From Bradyrhizobium sp. AZCC 1610 (lineage in GTDB: Bacteria > Pseudomonadota > Alphaproteobacteria > Rhizobiales > Xanthobacteraceae): 64,000 nucleotides of DNA. Under the pieces are notes generated by a model. That model searched no databases. It was not told where the DNA came from and saw nothing but the letters and a program-made list of their open reading frames with translations. Positions within the stretch are counted from its first letter, which is position 1; each line of letters opens with the position of its first letter. A program made the translations under genes and the position numbers. Location of the stretch: contig NZ_JAZHRR010000001.1 in NCBI RefSeq assembly GCF_036924515.1, positions 4,249,001-4,313,000 of the forward strand, in the 5' to 3' direction. Below are positions 38,139-49,358 of the stretch, piece by piece.

Positions 38139-38279
38139 GTCATTGCCTGCGACAAACGCGAAGCGTTTGCGCAAGGGGCAGAGCGACGAGCAATCCATGT
38201 CTCAGCTTGGGGCACGATGGATTGCTCGGAGCCTGTCGCTGGGCCGCGCATTCGCGCGGCCCGTTGGCTCGCAGTGACA
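38139..38279. repeat. Interspersed palindromic repeat downstream of icd
   Basis: The segment has GAGCAATCCAT facing ATGGATTGCTC, GCGAAGCGTTTGCGC, and GGGCCGCGC facing GCGCGGCCC, with CGTCATTG and GCAGTGAC at the ends. It looks like the CGTCATTGCGAGC-type multi-copy repeat of Bradyrhizobium. Confidence 0.75.
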
Positions 38280-38303
38280 GAAAACCAACGACGGAGCATT
38301 ACC

Positions 38304-38810
38304 GTGTCGTTCCCTAAGAACGCCGTACTCACTGCCATCTTTCTCACCGGGTCGCTCGTCAACGCGGCCGCCCAGAAATCACTTCCCGAGGCCATCGCTG
38401 CTCCGGGTGAAACCGCAATACTCACGCTGCATGCCGAAGGCGCGCAGGTCTACGAATGCAAGACCAGCGCCGACGGCGCACTCGCCTGGGCGTTTCGCGA
38501 GCCGATCGCGACGCTTTTTTCGGACGGCAAGACGGTCGGCCGGCATTATGCCGGACCGAACTGGGAGTACAGCGACGGCAGCGCGGTGGTCGGCCAGGTC
38601 GTCGGCACGGCCCCAGGCACCGTCGCGAACGACATTCCCTGGCTGAAGCTCGGAGTGACTTCCCGGCGCGGCAGCGGTGTTCTCAGTCCGGCGACGACAG
38701 TGCAACGGATCAACACGGTGGGTGGAAAGCTCAATGGCGCCTGCTACAAGGCAGGCACCTATGAAAGCGTCCCCTACTCGGCCGATTACGTGTTCCTGCG
38801 CAAGGGCTGA
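38304..38810 (+). CDS. DUF3455 secreted protein, copy 1
   Basis: The 168-residue protein starts with GTG at 38304 and has a signal peptide (VLTAIFLTGSLVNAAAQ). The mature part matches DUF3455: LTLHAEGAQVYECKTS, WAFREPIATL, GRHYAGPNWEYSDGSAVVG, VQRINTVGGKLNGACYKAGT and PYSADYVFLRKG. The pair of cysteines (YECK, GACY) may form a disulfide. It is highly similar along its length to the next gene. Function unknown. Confidence 0.88.
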   Translation: MSFPKNAVLTAIFLTGSLVNAAAQKSLPEAIAAPGETAILTLHAEGAQVYECKTSADGALAWAFREPIATLFSDGKTVGRHYAGPNWEYSDGSAVVGQVVGTAPGTVANDIPWLKLGVTSRRGSGVLSPATTVQRINTVGGKLNGACYKAGTYESVPYSADYVFLRKG

Positions 38811-38830
38811 TACGACGCTGCCATCCGGAT

Positions 38831-38860
38831 GGTTTCGGACAACCTCGCCAAGGCGATGGC
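38831..38860 (+). repeat. 30-base exact duplicate of the icd 3' end
   Basis: Bases 38831-38860 (GGTTTCGGACAACCTCGCCA and the next ten bases) are identical to 38078-38107, the end of icd coding for [10 protein letters not shown]. In the copy the frame then reads ATA ATT. It lies between the two DUF3455 genes and marks the duplication unit. Confidence 0.95.
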
Positions 38861-38910
38861 ATAATTGGCTGATAATGGTGTTGGTCCTTCGGGGCCAACA
38901 CCATGGATTC

Positions 38911-39420
38911 ATGATGCCGATTATCCGGAATACCGCACTCGCTCTGCTTTTGTCGTCGGCGTCAGTTTTGAGCGCCTCCGCCCAGACACCACTTCCCGAC
39001 GCCATCGCCGCGCCCGGCGAAACGATCGTGCTCACGCTCCACGCCGAGGGCGCGCAGGTCTACGAATGCAAGGCTGGTAGCGACGGCAAGCTGGCCTGGG
39101 CGTTCCGCGAACCGATCGCGACATTATTGCTCGACGGCAAGACCGTCGGCCGGCACTACACCGGGCCGAACTGGGAACACATCGACTCTAGCGCCATCAT
39201 CGGCAAGGCGGTCGGCAACGCCCCCGGTGCGACGGCGAACGATATTCCGTGGCTGAAGCTGAACGTGACAGCCGGGCGCGGCACCGGGCTTCTCAACGGC
39301 GTCACCACCGTGCAGCGGATCAATACATCAGGCGGAAAGCTCGAAGGCGCCTGCGACAAGCCGGGCACCTATCGCAATGCTCCCTACTCAGCCGACTACG
39401 TATTCCTGCGCAAAAGCTGA
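38911..39420 (+). CDS. DUF3455 secreted protein, copy 2
   Basis: The 169-residue paralogue starts at MMPIIRNTALALLLSSASV, with a signal peptide ending near ASAQT. It shares with copy 1 LTLHAEGAQVYECK, WAFREPIATLLLDGKTVGRHY, GPNWEH, VQRINTSGGKLEGACDKPGT and PYSADYVFLRKS. The preceding icd fragment shows that it arose by tandem duplication of a unit containing the icd tail and DUF3455. Function unknown. Confidence 0.88.
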   Translation: MMPIIRNTALALLLSSASVLSASAQTPLPDAIAAPGETIVLTLHAEGAQVYECKAGSDGKLAWAFREPIATLLLDGKTVGRHYTGPNWEHIDSSAIIGKAVGNAPGATANDIPWLKLNVTAGRGTGLLNGVTTVQRINTSGGKLEGACDKPGTYRNAPYSADYVFLRKS

Positions 39421-39476
39421 ACGCTTTATCCGTCATGGCCGGGACACTTGGCGTGAATACGCGCTTCGCGCTACCG

Positions 39477-40151
39477 CTAACCCATCGCCACCTTGTCGCT
39501 CCTGTGCTCGCGTTGGTCGAGCCACATCGTGCCGAGCGCGAACGCCAGCCAGCCGAAATTGTAGGCAAAGCCTACCATCAGAACGACCCAGCCGGGAATC
39601 GGTCCGACGGCGGCGCGGTCGACATATTCCGCCAACGTTGACACAGGCGTCGGATGGATCGCTATCTTGCCGTAATAGGCAATCACCTGGACGGCGAGAA
39701 TCCAGACGTAGTTGCGGCGCAGCCGCCGCCCCGCCGCGCGGACAAACGAAATGTGGTGGCGGGGCGCAGTGTAGTCGCGCCCGAGAATCGCCTGCCAGCT
39801 ATCGTCGCGGGCTTCACCGGTGAATATTGGCGCGTAGAAATTCATCTCCATCCATCGAGCTCGGGCGCGCCAGACATTGAAGTAGCGATAACGTCGCGCC
39901 TCCATGCCGAGAAACACGGCAATGAGCAGGCCTACGAGCAGGAGTGGCAGGGGAGAAGCCTCCGGGCTCGAAAAGGTCGTCGACAGGGCGATGCCCATTG
40001 TGACGATCGCCCAGTTGGTCGTGTTGTCGAGCCGCGTTCTCCAGATCGTCGAACGGTAGACTTCGCCCCGGTAGAGATGGGCGATGGCGCCCATTTCAGC
40101 AGAATTGAAGGTGTGCTGGTGGTGTGTTTCGCTGGAAGCCGTAACAGACAT
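39477..40151 (-). CDS. DUF2270 membrane protein
   Basis: The 224-residue protein starts at MSVTASSETHHQHTF and matches DUF2270: MGAIAHLYRGEVYRSTIWRTRLD, AVFLGMEARRYRYFNVWRAR, MEMNFYAPIF and RRNYVWILAVQVIAYYGKI. About four hydrophobic segments are present. Function unknown. It converges on the DUF3455 gene. Confidence 0.88.
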   Translation of the reverse strand: MSVTASSETHHQHTFNSAEMGAIAHLYRGEVYRSTIWRTRLDNTTNWAIVTMGIALSTTFSSPEASPLPLLLVGLLIAVFLGMEARRYRYFNVWRARARWMEMNFYAPIFTGEARDDSWQAILGRDYTAPRHHISFVRAAGRRLRRNYVWILAVQVIAYYGKIAIHPTPVSTLAEYVDRAAVGPIPGWVVLMVGFAYNFGWLAFALGTMWLDQREHRSDKVAMG

Positions 40152-40606
40152 GGCGGGACTCCGGTTGTCCGAACCGCGGATCACCGGCGTTGACCGGGAG
40201 AGTCCATATCATCAACGCCGATGAACCTATCCGGAATTGTGATGCCGCAACTATGCTCGCCCTGAGGTCGAATTGCCAGCAACAGGATCGCGCAATAGAG
40301 CGGTGCACCGCACTATCCCGACCTGGCGTCCGCATTGGGTCGCGCCTTGCGGCTCGCCATCTCGGGCCGCCCGCCGCCGCCCTTGCGGCCGAGCGTTTCG
40401 GAGCCCTCGCGCACCAGTTCGACTACGTTGAATCGCGCCGTATCAAATTCGAAGCGCAGTGAAATGACGCGCTGTGCCGACAGGCAACGTCGCAAGCTTG
40501 TCCTGATATGAACGAGGCCGCCAACCAAGGCGGCCTCGGGATGACCGGTGTGCGGGGCGGTCCGGGCGATGCCGGACCACGCTGCAACACCAAGAATTAG
40601 CGACCT
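40152..40606. other. Intergenic region with an alaS remnant and a hairpin
   Basis: This stretch holds a decayed alaS 3' fragment (40355-40441) and a perfect hairpin of AGGCCGCC type (40513-40538) just beyond the small Cys-repeat gene, probably its terminator. No intact gene was seen. Confidence 0.6.
40355..40441 (-). pseudogene. Fragment of an alaS 3' end
   Basis: The reverse strand encodes ARFNVVELVREGSETLGRKGGGGRPEMA. The genuine alaS end at 41651-41737 encodes [28 protein letters not shown]. By eye there are about 8 differences in 87 bases. The copy is in the same orientation as alaS, about 1.2 kb beyond its end, and has no domain of its own. Confidence 0.9.
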
Positions 40607-40957
40607 TTACAACCGACCTCTACAAGTCTCGCGATACCTGCGGCAATTTCCTTCGCCTCGTTCGCCCAGTTCGTCCTTGTTGAGGCAGGCTTGTCTCAAT
40701 TCGGCGCACACGTCCCTGCGAACGGGCCTTTGGCAGGTCTCACGGTATCTGCGGCAATTTCCTTCGCCCCGCTCCCCCAGCGCGTCCTTGTTTTCGCAGG
40801 CACGCCGCAATTGCTCGCATTGCCCTCCTCGACCGTCGTACACTCGGACGCCTCCCGGTCCAACCTCAATGGATTGGGAAAAGGCCGAGATCGGAAATAC
40901 GAAAAGTGCAGTTGCCGCTGCGGCGCCGAACACATATTTGCGCATTGCTTTCGACAT
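40607..40957 (-). CDS. Small secreted protein with two cysteine-rich repeats
   Basis: The 116-residue protein has a signal peptide (MRKYVFGAAAATALFVFPIS, start 40957 or 40945). Its mature part holds two copies of a unit of about 32 residues: CEQLRRACENKDALGERGEG...CRRYRETC and CAELRQACLNKDELGERGEG...CRRYRETC. Each repeat has four cysteines in the pattern C-x6-C-x15-C-x6-C, which suggests two disulfide-linked helical hairpins. The DNA of the repeats is also very similar, so the duplication is recent. Function unknown. Confidence 0.8.
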   Translation of the reverse strand: MSKAMRKYVFGAAAATALFVFPISAFSQSIEVGPGGVRVYDGRGGQCEQLRRACENKDALGERGEGNCRRYRETCQRPVRRDVCAELRQACLNKDELGERGEGNCRRYRETCRGRL

Positions 40958-40991
40958 TCTCTGATCCTCCAGTTGCTATGTGCCGTGATTA

Positions 40992-41015
40992 GAGAGGCCG
41001 CTTCGGCGGCCTCTC
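40992..41015. terminator. Perfect 10-bp hairpin with tetraloop
   Basis: GAGAGGCCGC-TTCG-GCGGCCTCTC is a perfect stem with a UUCG loop on the plus strand. It lies between two small secreted-protein genes read leftward and probably ends the upstream (right-hand) one, although a T-tract is weak. Confidence 0.6.
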
Positions 41016-41059
41016 ACTTTTCGATGGGAGCGGCATTATCGTTTCTCGCCACCGTCCCC

Positions 41060-41284
41060 TTAGTTCGCGCAGACCTTCATGGTCTTCATTCCGGTTTCAG
41101 CTGCGGTGCGCGACTTGAACACCTTGCCCTCGTCAACAACGACAGTGGTGGCGGTGGTCGGCTTCTTGTCCACGATGGTGCATTTCTTCGTGGAGGTATC
41201 TTGCACGACATAGAATCCCGTCTGAGCGTAGGCAGCGCCTGTCATGAATGCTGCGGCAGCCGCCGGAATGAGAAACTTCTTCAT
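41060..41284 (-). CDS. Small secreted hypothetical protein
   Basis: The 74-residue protein begins MKKFLIPAAAAAFMTGAAYAQ, a clear signal peptide, behind GGAGGAGA. The mature part of about 53 residues (YVVQDTSTKKCTIVDKKP, VVVDEGKVFKSRTAAETGMK) contains two Cys and is Lys/Thr-rich. Similar short periplasmic proteins occur in Bradyrhizobium; the function is unknown. Confidence 0.78.
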   Translation of the reverse strand: MKKFLIPAAAAAFMTGAAYAQTGFYVVQDTSTKKCTIVDKKPTTATTVVVDEGKVFKSRTAAETGMKTMKVCAN

Positions 41285-41575
41285 GATGTCTCCTCCATTG
41301 TGAGTGTGTCCCTGCGTAGATTATTGGGTGGCGTGGGGTCGGTTCCACGGCCGGGAACACCGTCTACGGGGCACTAACTTTCAGTTCCTGGATGGAGACC
41401 CTAAAGGGTTGACGTGAACGCCGGCCGAACGAGCAGTTCAGAGATTGTTTATCTCGAGCTCACCGATCTTCGCCTTCACACGCGCGACTTCCCATCCCGT
41501 TCGCTTTGCGACCGGGTCGAGCCAGCAGATTCTGGCCTTGTGCGTTTATGAGTCCACGCGCCGGCTTGTCTGCGC

Positions 41576-44257
<2,682 letters not shown>

Positions 44258-44470
44258 CCAATCGGAAATAGGGCCGGGTCAGGCCGCAACCAGCTCTTAA
44301 ACCTTCCGGCGGAACGCTTTTAGACAAGGCGGCCTGCGGTGTCCAGAAACTGTGCAGGCGGATCATAGGCTTGCCGCAGCACACAAGATGGGCACGCACA
44401 TCCCGTTGATAATGCTGCGGCTGCGTTGACAGGCTTGGCAGGCCTGTGTTTTTCTACCTATATTCTAGAC

Positions 44471-44645
44471 GTCACGTCGGGAGAGATCGGCTTAAGCGCC
44501 GGCGCCGAAGGAGCAACCGCCCCGGAAACTCTCAGGCAAACGGACCGCGTGACGAAATAGCATCTGGAAAGTGACGCCGGGCGGCTTTGGCCCAGGGCGT
44601 CCGCCGACGGGATAATACTCTCAGGCACAGCGACAGATGGGGCTT
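44471..44645 (+). ncRNA. Tandem glycine riboswitch upstream of gcvT
   Basis: Two consecutive glycine aptamers are visible. The first has GGGAGAG, GCCGAAGGAGCAA and ACTCTCAGGCAAA (about 44478-44540). The second begins near 44563 and ends with ATACTCTCAGGCACAG (44615-44630) before GATGGGG. These are the hallmark P1/P3 elements of the gcvT riboswitch. A hairpin (GGGTTTTCGGAGG...TCCGGAACCC, 44651-44680) follows just before the gcvT ribosome-binding site and may be the expression platform. Glycine binding should switch on the gcvTHP operon. Confidence 0.95.
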
Positions 44646-44694
44646 TCTTTGGGTTTTCGGAGGCTGGTCTCCGGAACCCACGAGGGCCTGACGG

Positions 44695-45840
44695 ATGCTG
44701 GCGAAAGACGAATCCTCACTGAAACGCACACCATTGCACGCGCTCCATGTGGCGCGCGGCGGCAAGCTGGTTCCCTTCGCGGGTTACGCGATGCCGGTGC
44801 AATTCCCGGCCGGCGTGCTGAAGGAGCATCTGCACACAAGAAGCGCCGCCGGGCTGTTCGACGTCTCGCATATGGGCCAGCTCGTGCTGCGTCCCAAATC
44901 AGGCCAGGTCGCCGATGCGGCGCTGGCGCTGGAACGGCTGGTGCCACAGGACATCGTGGCGGTTGCGCCGGGGCGGCAGCGTTACGCCCAGTTCACCAAT
45001 GAAGACGGCGGCATTCTCGACGATCTGATGGTGGCGAATTTCGGCGACCACCTGTTTCTGGTCGTCAATGCCGCCTGCAAGGCCGAAGACGAAGCGCATC
45101 TGCGCGCGCATCTCTCCGAGACCTGCGTCATCGATTCGCTGGCTGATCGCGGCCTGATCGCGCTGCAGGGACCGAAGGCCGAACGGGCTCTGGCGAGACT
45201 TGGTGCAGACGTGTCGGCGATGCGGTTCATGGATACCGGCCCGCGCAAGGTCTCCAGCTTCGACTGTTTCGTCTCGCGGTCCGGCTACACCGGCGAGGAC
45301 GGTTTTGAGATTTCGGTACCGGCCGCACAGGCCGAGGCGCTGGTGACGATGCTGCTCGAAGACCCCGACGTGCTGCCGATCGGATTGGGCGCGCGCGACA
45401 GCCTGCGGCTCGAGGCCGGCCTTTGCCTCTACGGCCACGACCTCGACACCACGACGACGCCGGTCGAGGGCGCACTGGAATGGTCGGTGCAGAAGAGCCG
45501 TCGCACGGGTGGTGCCCGCGCCGGCGGATTTCCCGGCGCGGACGATATCCTCTCGCAGTTTGAAAAAGGCGCATCGCGCCGCCGCGTCGGCCTGCGCGCC
45601 GAGGGCCGCGCGCCGGTGCGCGAAGGCGCGCTGCTGTTTGCGGACGCCGCCTCAAGCGAAGCGATCGGCAAGGTCACCTCGGGCGGCTTCGGACCCAGCC
45701 TCAATGCGCCGGTGGCGATGGGCTATCTGCCGACATCGCTGTCCGCCAACGGCACGCAAGTTTTTGCCGAAGTGCGCGGCCAGCGCCTGCCGCTGCAGGT
45801 CGCAGCCATGCCCTTCGTTCCCAACACTTACAAACGCTAG
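44695..45840 (+). CDS. gcvT: Glycine cleavage system T protein (aminomethyltransferase)
   Basis: The 381-residue protein transfers the methylene group from the H-protein lipoyl arm to tetrahydrofolate. It shows TPLHALHVARGGKLVPFAGYAMPVQF, SAAGLFDVSHMGQL, ALQGPKAERALARL, SGYTGEDGFEIS and GLGARDSLRLEAGLCLYGHDL. It starts at ATG 44695 after the glycine riboswitch and is followed after 33 bases by gcvH. Confidence 0.96.
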   Translation: MLAKDESSLKRTPLHALHVARGGKLVPFAGYAMPVQFPAGVLKEHLHTRSAAGLFDVSHMGQLVLRPKSGQVADAALALERLVPQDIVAVAPGRQRYAQFTNEDGGILDDLMVANFGDHLFLVVNAACKAEDEAHLRAHLSETCVIDSLADRGLIALQGPKAERALARLGADVSAMRFMDTGPRKVSSFDCFVSRSGYTGEDGFEISVPAAQAEALVTMLLEDPDVLPIGLGARDSLRLEAGLCLYGHDLDTTTTPVEGALEWSVQKSRRTGGARAGGFPGADDILSQFEKGASRRRVGLRAEGRAPVREGALLFADAASSEAIGKVTSGGFGPSLNAPVAMGYLPTSLSANGTQVFAEVRGQRLPLQVAAMPFVPNTYKR

Positions 45841-45873
45841 TTCTGCAAACGCTAGATCACCAGAGGACGTTTC

Positions 45874-46239
45874 ATGACGACGTTGTTCACATCAGACCAT
45901 GAATGGCTCCGTATCGAGGGCGATGTCGCCACCATCGGGGTCACCGACTATGCGCAATCGCAGCTCGGTGACGTCGTGTTCATCGAACTGCCCAAGGTCG
46001 GCCGCTCCCTGAAAAAGGCCGAAGCCGCCGCCGTGGTCGAATCGGTAAAGGCCGCCTCGGACGTCTACGCGCCAATATCGGGCGAGGTGGTCGAAGTCAA
46101 CGAGGCGCTCGCCGCAGAACCCGCGCTGGTGAATTCCGACGCCGGCGGCAAGGCCTGGTTCTTCAAGCTCAAGATTGCGGACAAGAGCGAACTCGACGGC
46201 CTGATGGATGAAGCCGCTTACAAGGCACATACGGCGTGA
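45874..46239 (+). CDS. gcvH: Glycine cleavage system H protein
   Basis: The 121-residue lipoyl carrier shows [27 protein letters not shown] and the lipoylation site Lys59 in [11 protein letters not shown]. The end matches the family ([15 protein letters not shown]). It lies between gcvT and gcvP; a palindromic repeat fills the gap to gcvP. Confidence 0.97.
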   Translation: MTTLFTSDHEWLRIEGDVATIGVTDYAQSQLGDVVFIELPKVGRSLKKAEAAAVVESVKAASDVYAPISGEVVEVNEALAAEPALVNSDAGGKAWFFKLKIADKSELDGLMDEAAYKAHTA

Positions 46240-46248
46240 ATATCCGCC

Positions 46249-46324
46249 GTCATGGCCGGGCTTGTCCCGGCCATCCACGGGCGCCAAGGAAGACGTGGAT
46301 GCCCGGCACAAGGCCGGGCATGAC
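46249..46324. repeat. Palindromic repeat, GTCATGCCCGGCC type, copy 2
   Basis: The copy has ends GTCATGG and CATGAC with hairpins TGGCCGGG...CCCGGCCA and GATGCCCGGC...GCCGGGCA, and shares AGGAAGACGTGGATG with the copy at 23388-23474. It sits inside the gcv operon between gcvH and gcvP. Confidence 0.88.
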
Positions 46325-46362
46325 GGAGTAACTGCTCCCTGCTACGTGACGAGGAAAGACCC

Positions 46363-49251
46363 ATGAACGCGCCGCTGAAAACCACCGCCGAAGCCGCCAC
46401 CGATTTCGTGCGCCGGCATATCGGCCCCTCGCCCCGCGACATCAGTGCGATGCTGAATAGCGTCGGCGCGAACAGCCTCACTGAGCTGATGAGCCAGACG
46501 CTGCCGTCGTCGATCCGGCAGAAGACGCCGCTCGACCTCGGCCCTGCGTTGAGCGAAACCGAGGCGCTGGCGCATATGCGTGAGCTCGCCGCACAGAACC
46601 AAGTATTCACCTCGCTGATCGGCCAAGGCTATTCCGGCACCATCCTGCCCGCGGTGATCCAGCGCAACATCCTGGAGAACCCGGCCTGGTACACGGCCTA
46701 TACGCCGTATCAGCCGGAGATCAGCCAGGGCCGGCTGGAGGCGCTGTTCAACTTCCAGACCATGATTTGCGACCTCACCGGGCTCGACGTCGCCAACGCC
46801 TCGCTGCTCGATGAAGCAACCGCCGCGGCCGAGGCGATGGCGCTCGCCGAGCGGGCGTCGCAGGTAAAGACCAAATCGTTCTTCGTCGATGCCGAGGTGC
46901 ATCCGCAGACGCTCGCGGTGCTGCGCACCCGCGCTGAGCCGCTCGGCTGGAATCTGATCGTCGGCGACCCCCTCACCGATCTCGATTCCGCCGAGGTGTT
47001 CGGCGGCCTGTTGCAGTATCCGGGCACATCAGGCGCGGTGCGCGACCTCAGGCCCGCGATCGCGGCGCTGCGCGCCAAGGGGGCGCTTGCCGTCATGGCG
47101 GCCGATCTGCTGGCGCAGACGCTGATCGCTTCGCCCGGCGAACTCGGCGCCGATATCGCCATCGGATCGGCGCAACGCTTTGGCGTGCCGATGGGCTATG
47201 GCGGCCCGCACGCGGCCTATATGGCGGTGCGCGATGCTTTAAAACGCTCGCTGCCCGGCCGCATCGTCGGACTGTCGGTGGATTCGCGGGGACAGCCGGC
47301 CTATCGGCTGGCGCTGCAGACCCGCGAACAGCATATCCGCCGCGAAAAGGCCACCTCCAACATCTGCACCGCGCAGGTGCTGCTGGCGGTGATCGCCTCG
47401 ATGTATGCGGTCTATCACGGCCCCGAGGGGCTGACGCATATCGCGCGCACCGTGCACCGGCGCGCGGTGGTGCTGGCGGCGGGACTGGCAAAGCTCGGCT
47501 TTGCGCCGACGTCGCAGGCCTTCTTCGATACCGTCACGGTTCAGGCCGGCGGAAAGCAGAGCGAGATCGTCGCGCGCGCGCTCGCCGAAAAGATCAATCT
47601 GCGGATCGGTAACGGCACGCTTGGGATTGCGGTCGACGAGACCACCACGCCTGCCGTCGTCGAGGCGGTGTGGCGCGCGTTCGGCGGCAAGCTTTCCTAT
47701 GCCGACGTCGAGGTCACGGCGCGCGAAACGCTTCCCCTCGAATTGAAGCGCGACAGCGCCTTCCTTGTCCATCCCGTGTTCCATACGCACCGCTCCGAGA
47801 CTGAATTGTTGCGCTATATGCGCAAGCTCAGTGATCGCGACCTCGCGCTCGACCGGGCGATGATCCCGCTCGGCTCCTGCACCATGAAGCTGAACGCGAC
47901 CACGGAAATGATTCCGCTGACCTGGCCCGAGTTCGGCAGCCTGCATCCGTTCGCACCTAGCGAGCAGGCCCGCGGCTATCACGCGTTGTTCAAGCGGCTG
48001 GAACAATGGCTGTGCGACATCACCGGTTATGACGCGGTCTCGCTGCAGCCGAATTCCGGCGCGCAGGGCGAATATGCCGGGCTGCTCGCGATCCGCGCCT
48101 ATCATGCCGCGCGCGGCGAGCCGCACCGCAAGGTGTGCCTGATCCCCTCCTCCGCGCACGGCACCAATCCGGCCTCCGCCCACATGGCCGGCATGGAAGT
48201 GGTGGTGACCGCCTGCGACATCAGAGGCGACGTCGATGTCGACGACCTCCGCACCAAGGCGGAGAAGCATTCGAAAAATCTCGCAGCTGTGATGATCACC
48301 TATCCCTCGACGCATGGCGTGTTCGAGGAGCACATCAGCGAGATCTGCGACATCGTTCACAGCCACGGCGGCCAGGTCTATCTCGACGGCGCCAACATGA
48401 ATGCCCAGGTCGGGCTGTCGCGGCCTGGCGATTACGGCGCCGACGTCTCGCATCTCAATCTGCACAAGACCTTCTGCATTCCGCATGGCGGCGGCGGCCC
48501 GGGGATGGGGCCGATCGGCGTCAAGGCACATCTTGCGCCCTATCTGCCAAGTCATCCTTCAAATTGCCACCCCGCCACCGACGGCACGGCGCCGGCTTCC
48601 GTGGGACCGGTGTCGGCGGCGCCGGCAGGCTCGGCCTCGATCCTGACCATTTCCTACATCTACATTTTGATGATGGGCGGCGAAGGCTTGAGGCGCGCCA
48701 CGGAGATCGCGATCCTCAACGCCAACTACATCGCCAACCGGCTCGATCCGCATTTCCCGGTGCTCTACAGAAATGCAAAAGGCCGCGTCGCCCATGAATG
48801 CATCGTCGATCCTCGCCCGCTGAAAACCACGAGCGGCGTCACCGTCGACGATATTGCAAAGCGGCTGATCGACTACGGCTTCCACGCGCCCACCATGAGT
48901 TTCCCGGTGCCGGGCACGCTGATGATCGAGCCGACCGAATCGGAATCGAAGGCGGAGCTGGATCGCTTCTGCGACGCCATGATCGCGATCCGAAGCGAGA
49001 TCACGGAGATCGAAATCGGCCGCTGGAAGGTCGAAGCCTCGCCCTTGCGCCACGCCCCGCACACCGTGCACGACATCGTCGACGATGCGTGGAACCGCGC
49101 CTATAGCCGCGCCACGGGTTGCTTCCCCGACGGCGTCTCGCGCACGGACAAATACTGGTGCCCGGTGGGCCGCGTCGACAACGTCTATGGCGACCGCAAT
49201 TTGGTGTGCTCGTGCCCGCCGGTCGCGGATTACGCGCAAGCCGCGGAGTAG
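46363..49251 (+). CDS. gcvP: Glycine dehydrogenase (decarboxylating), P protein
   Basis: The 962-residue single-chain P protein decarboxylates glycine with PLP and loads the H protein. Seen are [17 protein letters not shown], the N-half [22 protein letters not shown], and in the C-half [16 protein letters not shown] and the PLP lysine Lys702 in [21 protein letters not shown]. The tail [23 protein letters not shown] is typical. The gene has ATG at 46363 and ends the riboswitch-controlled gcvTHP operon. Confidence 0.97.
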   Translation: MNAPLKTTAEAATDFVRRHIGPSPRDISAMLNSVGANSLTELMSQTLPSSIRQKTPLDLGPALSETEALAHMRELAAQNQVFTSLIGQGYSGTILPAVIQRNILENPAWYTAYTPYQPEISQGRLEALFNFQTMICDLTGLDVANASLLDEATAAAEAMALAERASQVKTKSFFVDAEVHPQTLAVLRTRAEPLGWNLIVGDPLTDLDSAEVFGGLLQYPGTSGAVRDLRPAIAALRAKGALAVMAADLLAQTLIASPGELGADIAIGSAQRFGVPMGYGGPHAAYMAVRDALKRSLPGRIVGLSVDSRGQPAYRLALQTREQHIRREKATSNICTAQVLLAVIASMYAVYHGPEGLTHIARTVHRRAVVLAAGLAKLGFAPTSQAFFDTVTVQAGGKQSEIVARALAEKINLRIGNGTLGIAVDETTTPAVVEAVWRAFGGKLSYADVEVTARETLPLELKRDSAFLVHPVFHTHRSETELLRYMRKLSDRDLALDRAMIPLGSCTMKLNATTEMIPLTWPEFGSLHPFAPSEQARGYHALFKRLEQWLCDITGYDAVSLQPNSGAQGEYAGLLAIRAYHAARGEPHRKVCLIPSSAHGTNPASAHMAGMEVVVTACDIRGDVDVDDLRTKAEKHSKNLAAVMITYPSTHGVFEEHISEICDIVHSHGGQVYLDGANMNAQVGLSRPGDYGADVSHLNLHKTFCIPHGGGGPGMGPIGVKAHLAPYLPSHPSNCHPATDGTAPASVGPVSAAPAGSASILTISYIYILMMGGEGLRRATEIAILNANYIANRLDPHFPVLYRNAKGRVAHECIVDPRPLKTTSGVTVDDIAKRLIDYGFHAPTMSFPVPGTLMIEPTESESKAELDRFCDAMIAIRSEITEIEIGRWKVEASPLRHAPHTVHDIVDDAWNRAYSRATGCFPDGVSRTDKYWCPVGRVDNVYGDRNLVCSCPPVADYAQAAE

Positions 49252-49257
49252 CGCCTT

Positions 49258-49349
49258 GTAGGATGGGTGGAGCGAAGCGATACCCATCATCGTGCCGCAT
49301 CTGCGATGATAGCCGCGATGGGTTTCGTTTTTGTTCACCCCATCCAACG
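49258..49349. repeat. Palindromic repeat, GTAGGATGGGTGGAGCGAAG type
   Basis: The element begins 6 bases after the gcvP stop and ends just before the DUF1835-like stop. Ends GTAGGATGGGT and ACCCCATCCAAC are complementary, with GATACCCATC facing GATGGGTTTC. It is a typical multi-copy repeat in convergent gene ends. Confidence 0.8.
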
Positions 49350-49358
49350 GCCACGCCG

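Noticed and set aside
41438..41545. Short leftward frame ending in VAKRTGWEVARVKAKIGELE
   Set aside because: It looks protein-like but has no start codon after the preceding stop; possibly a gene remnant, not supportable as a gene.
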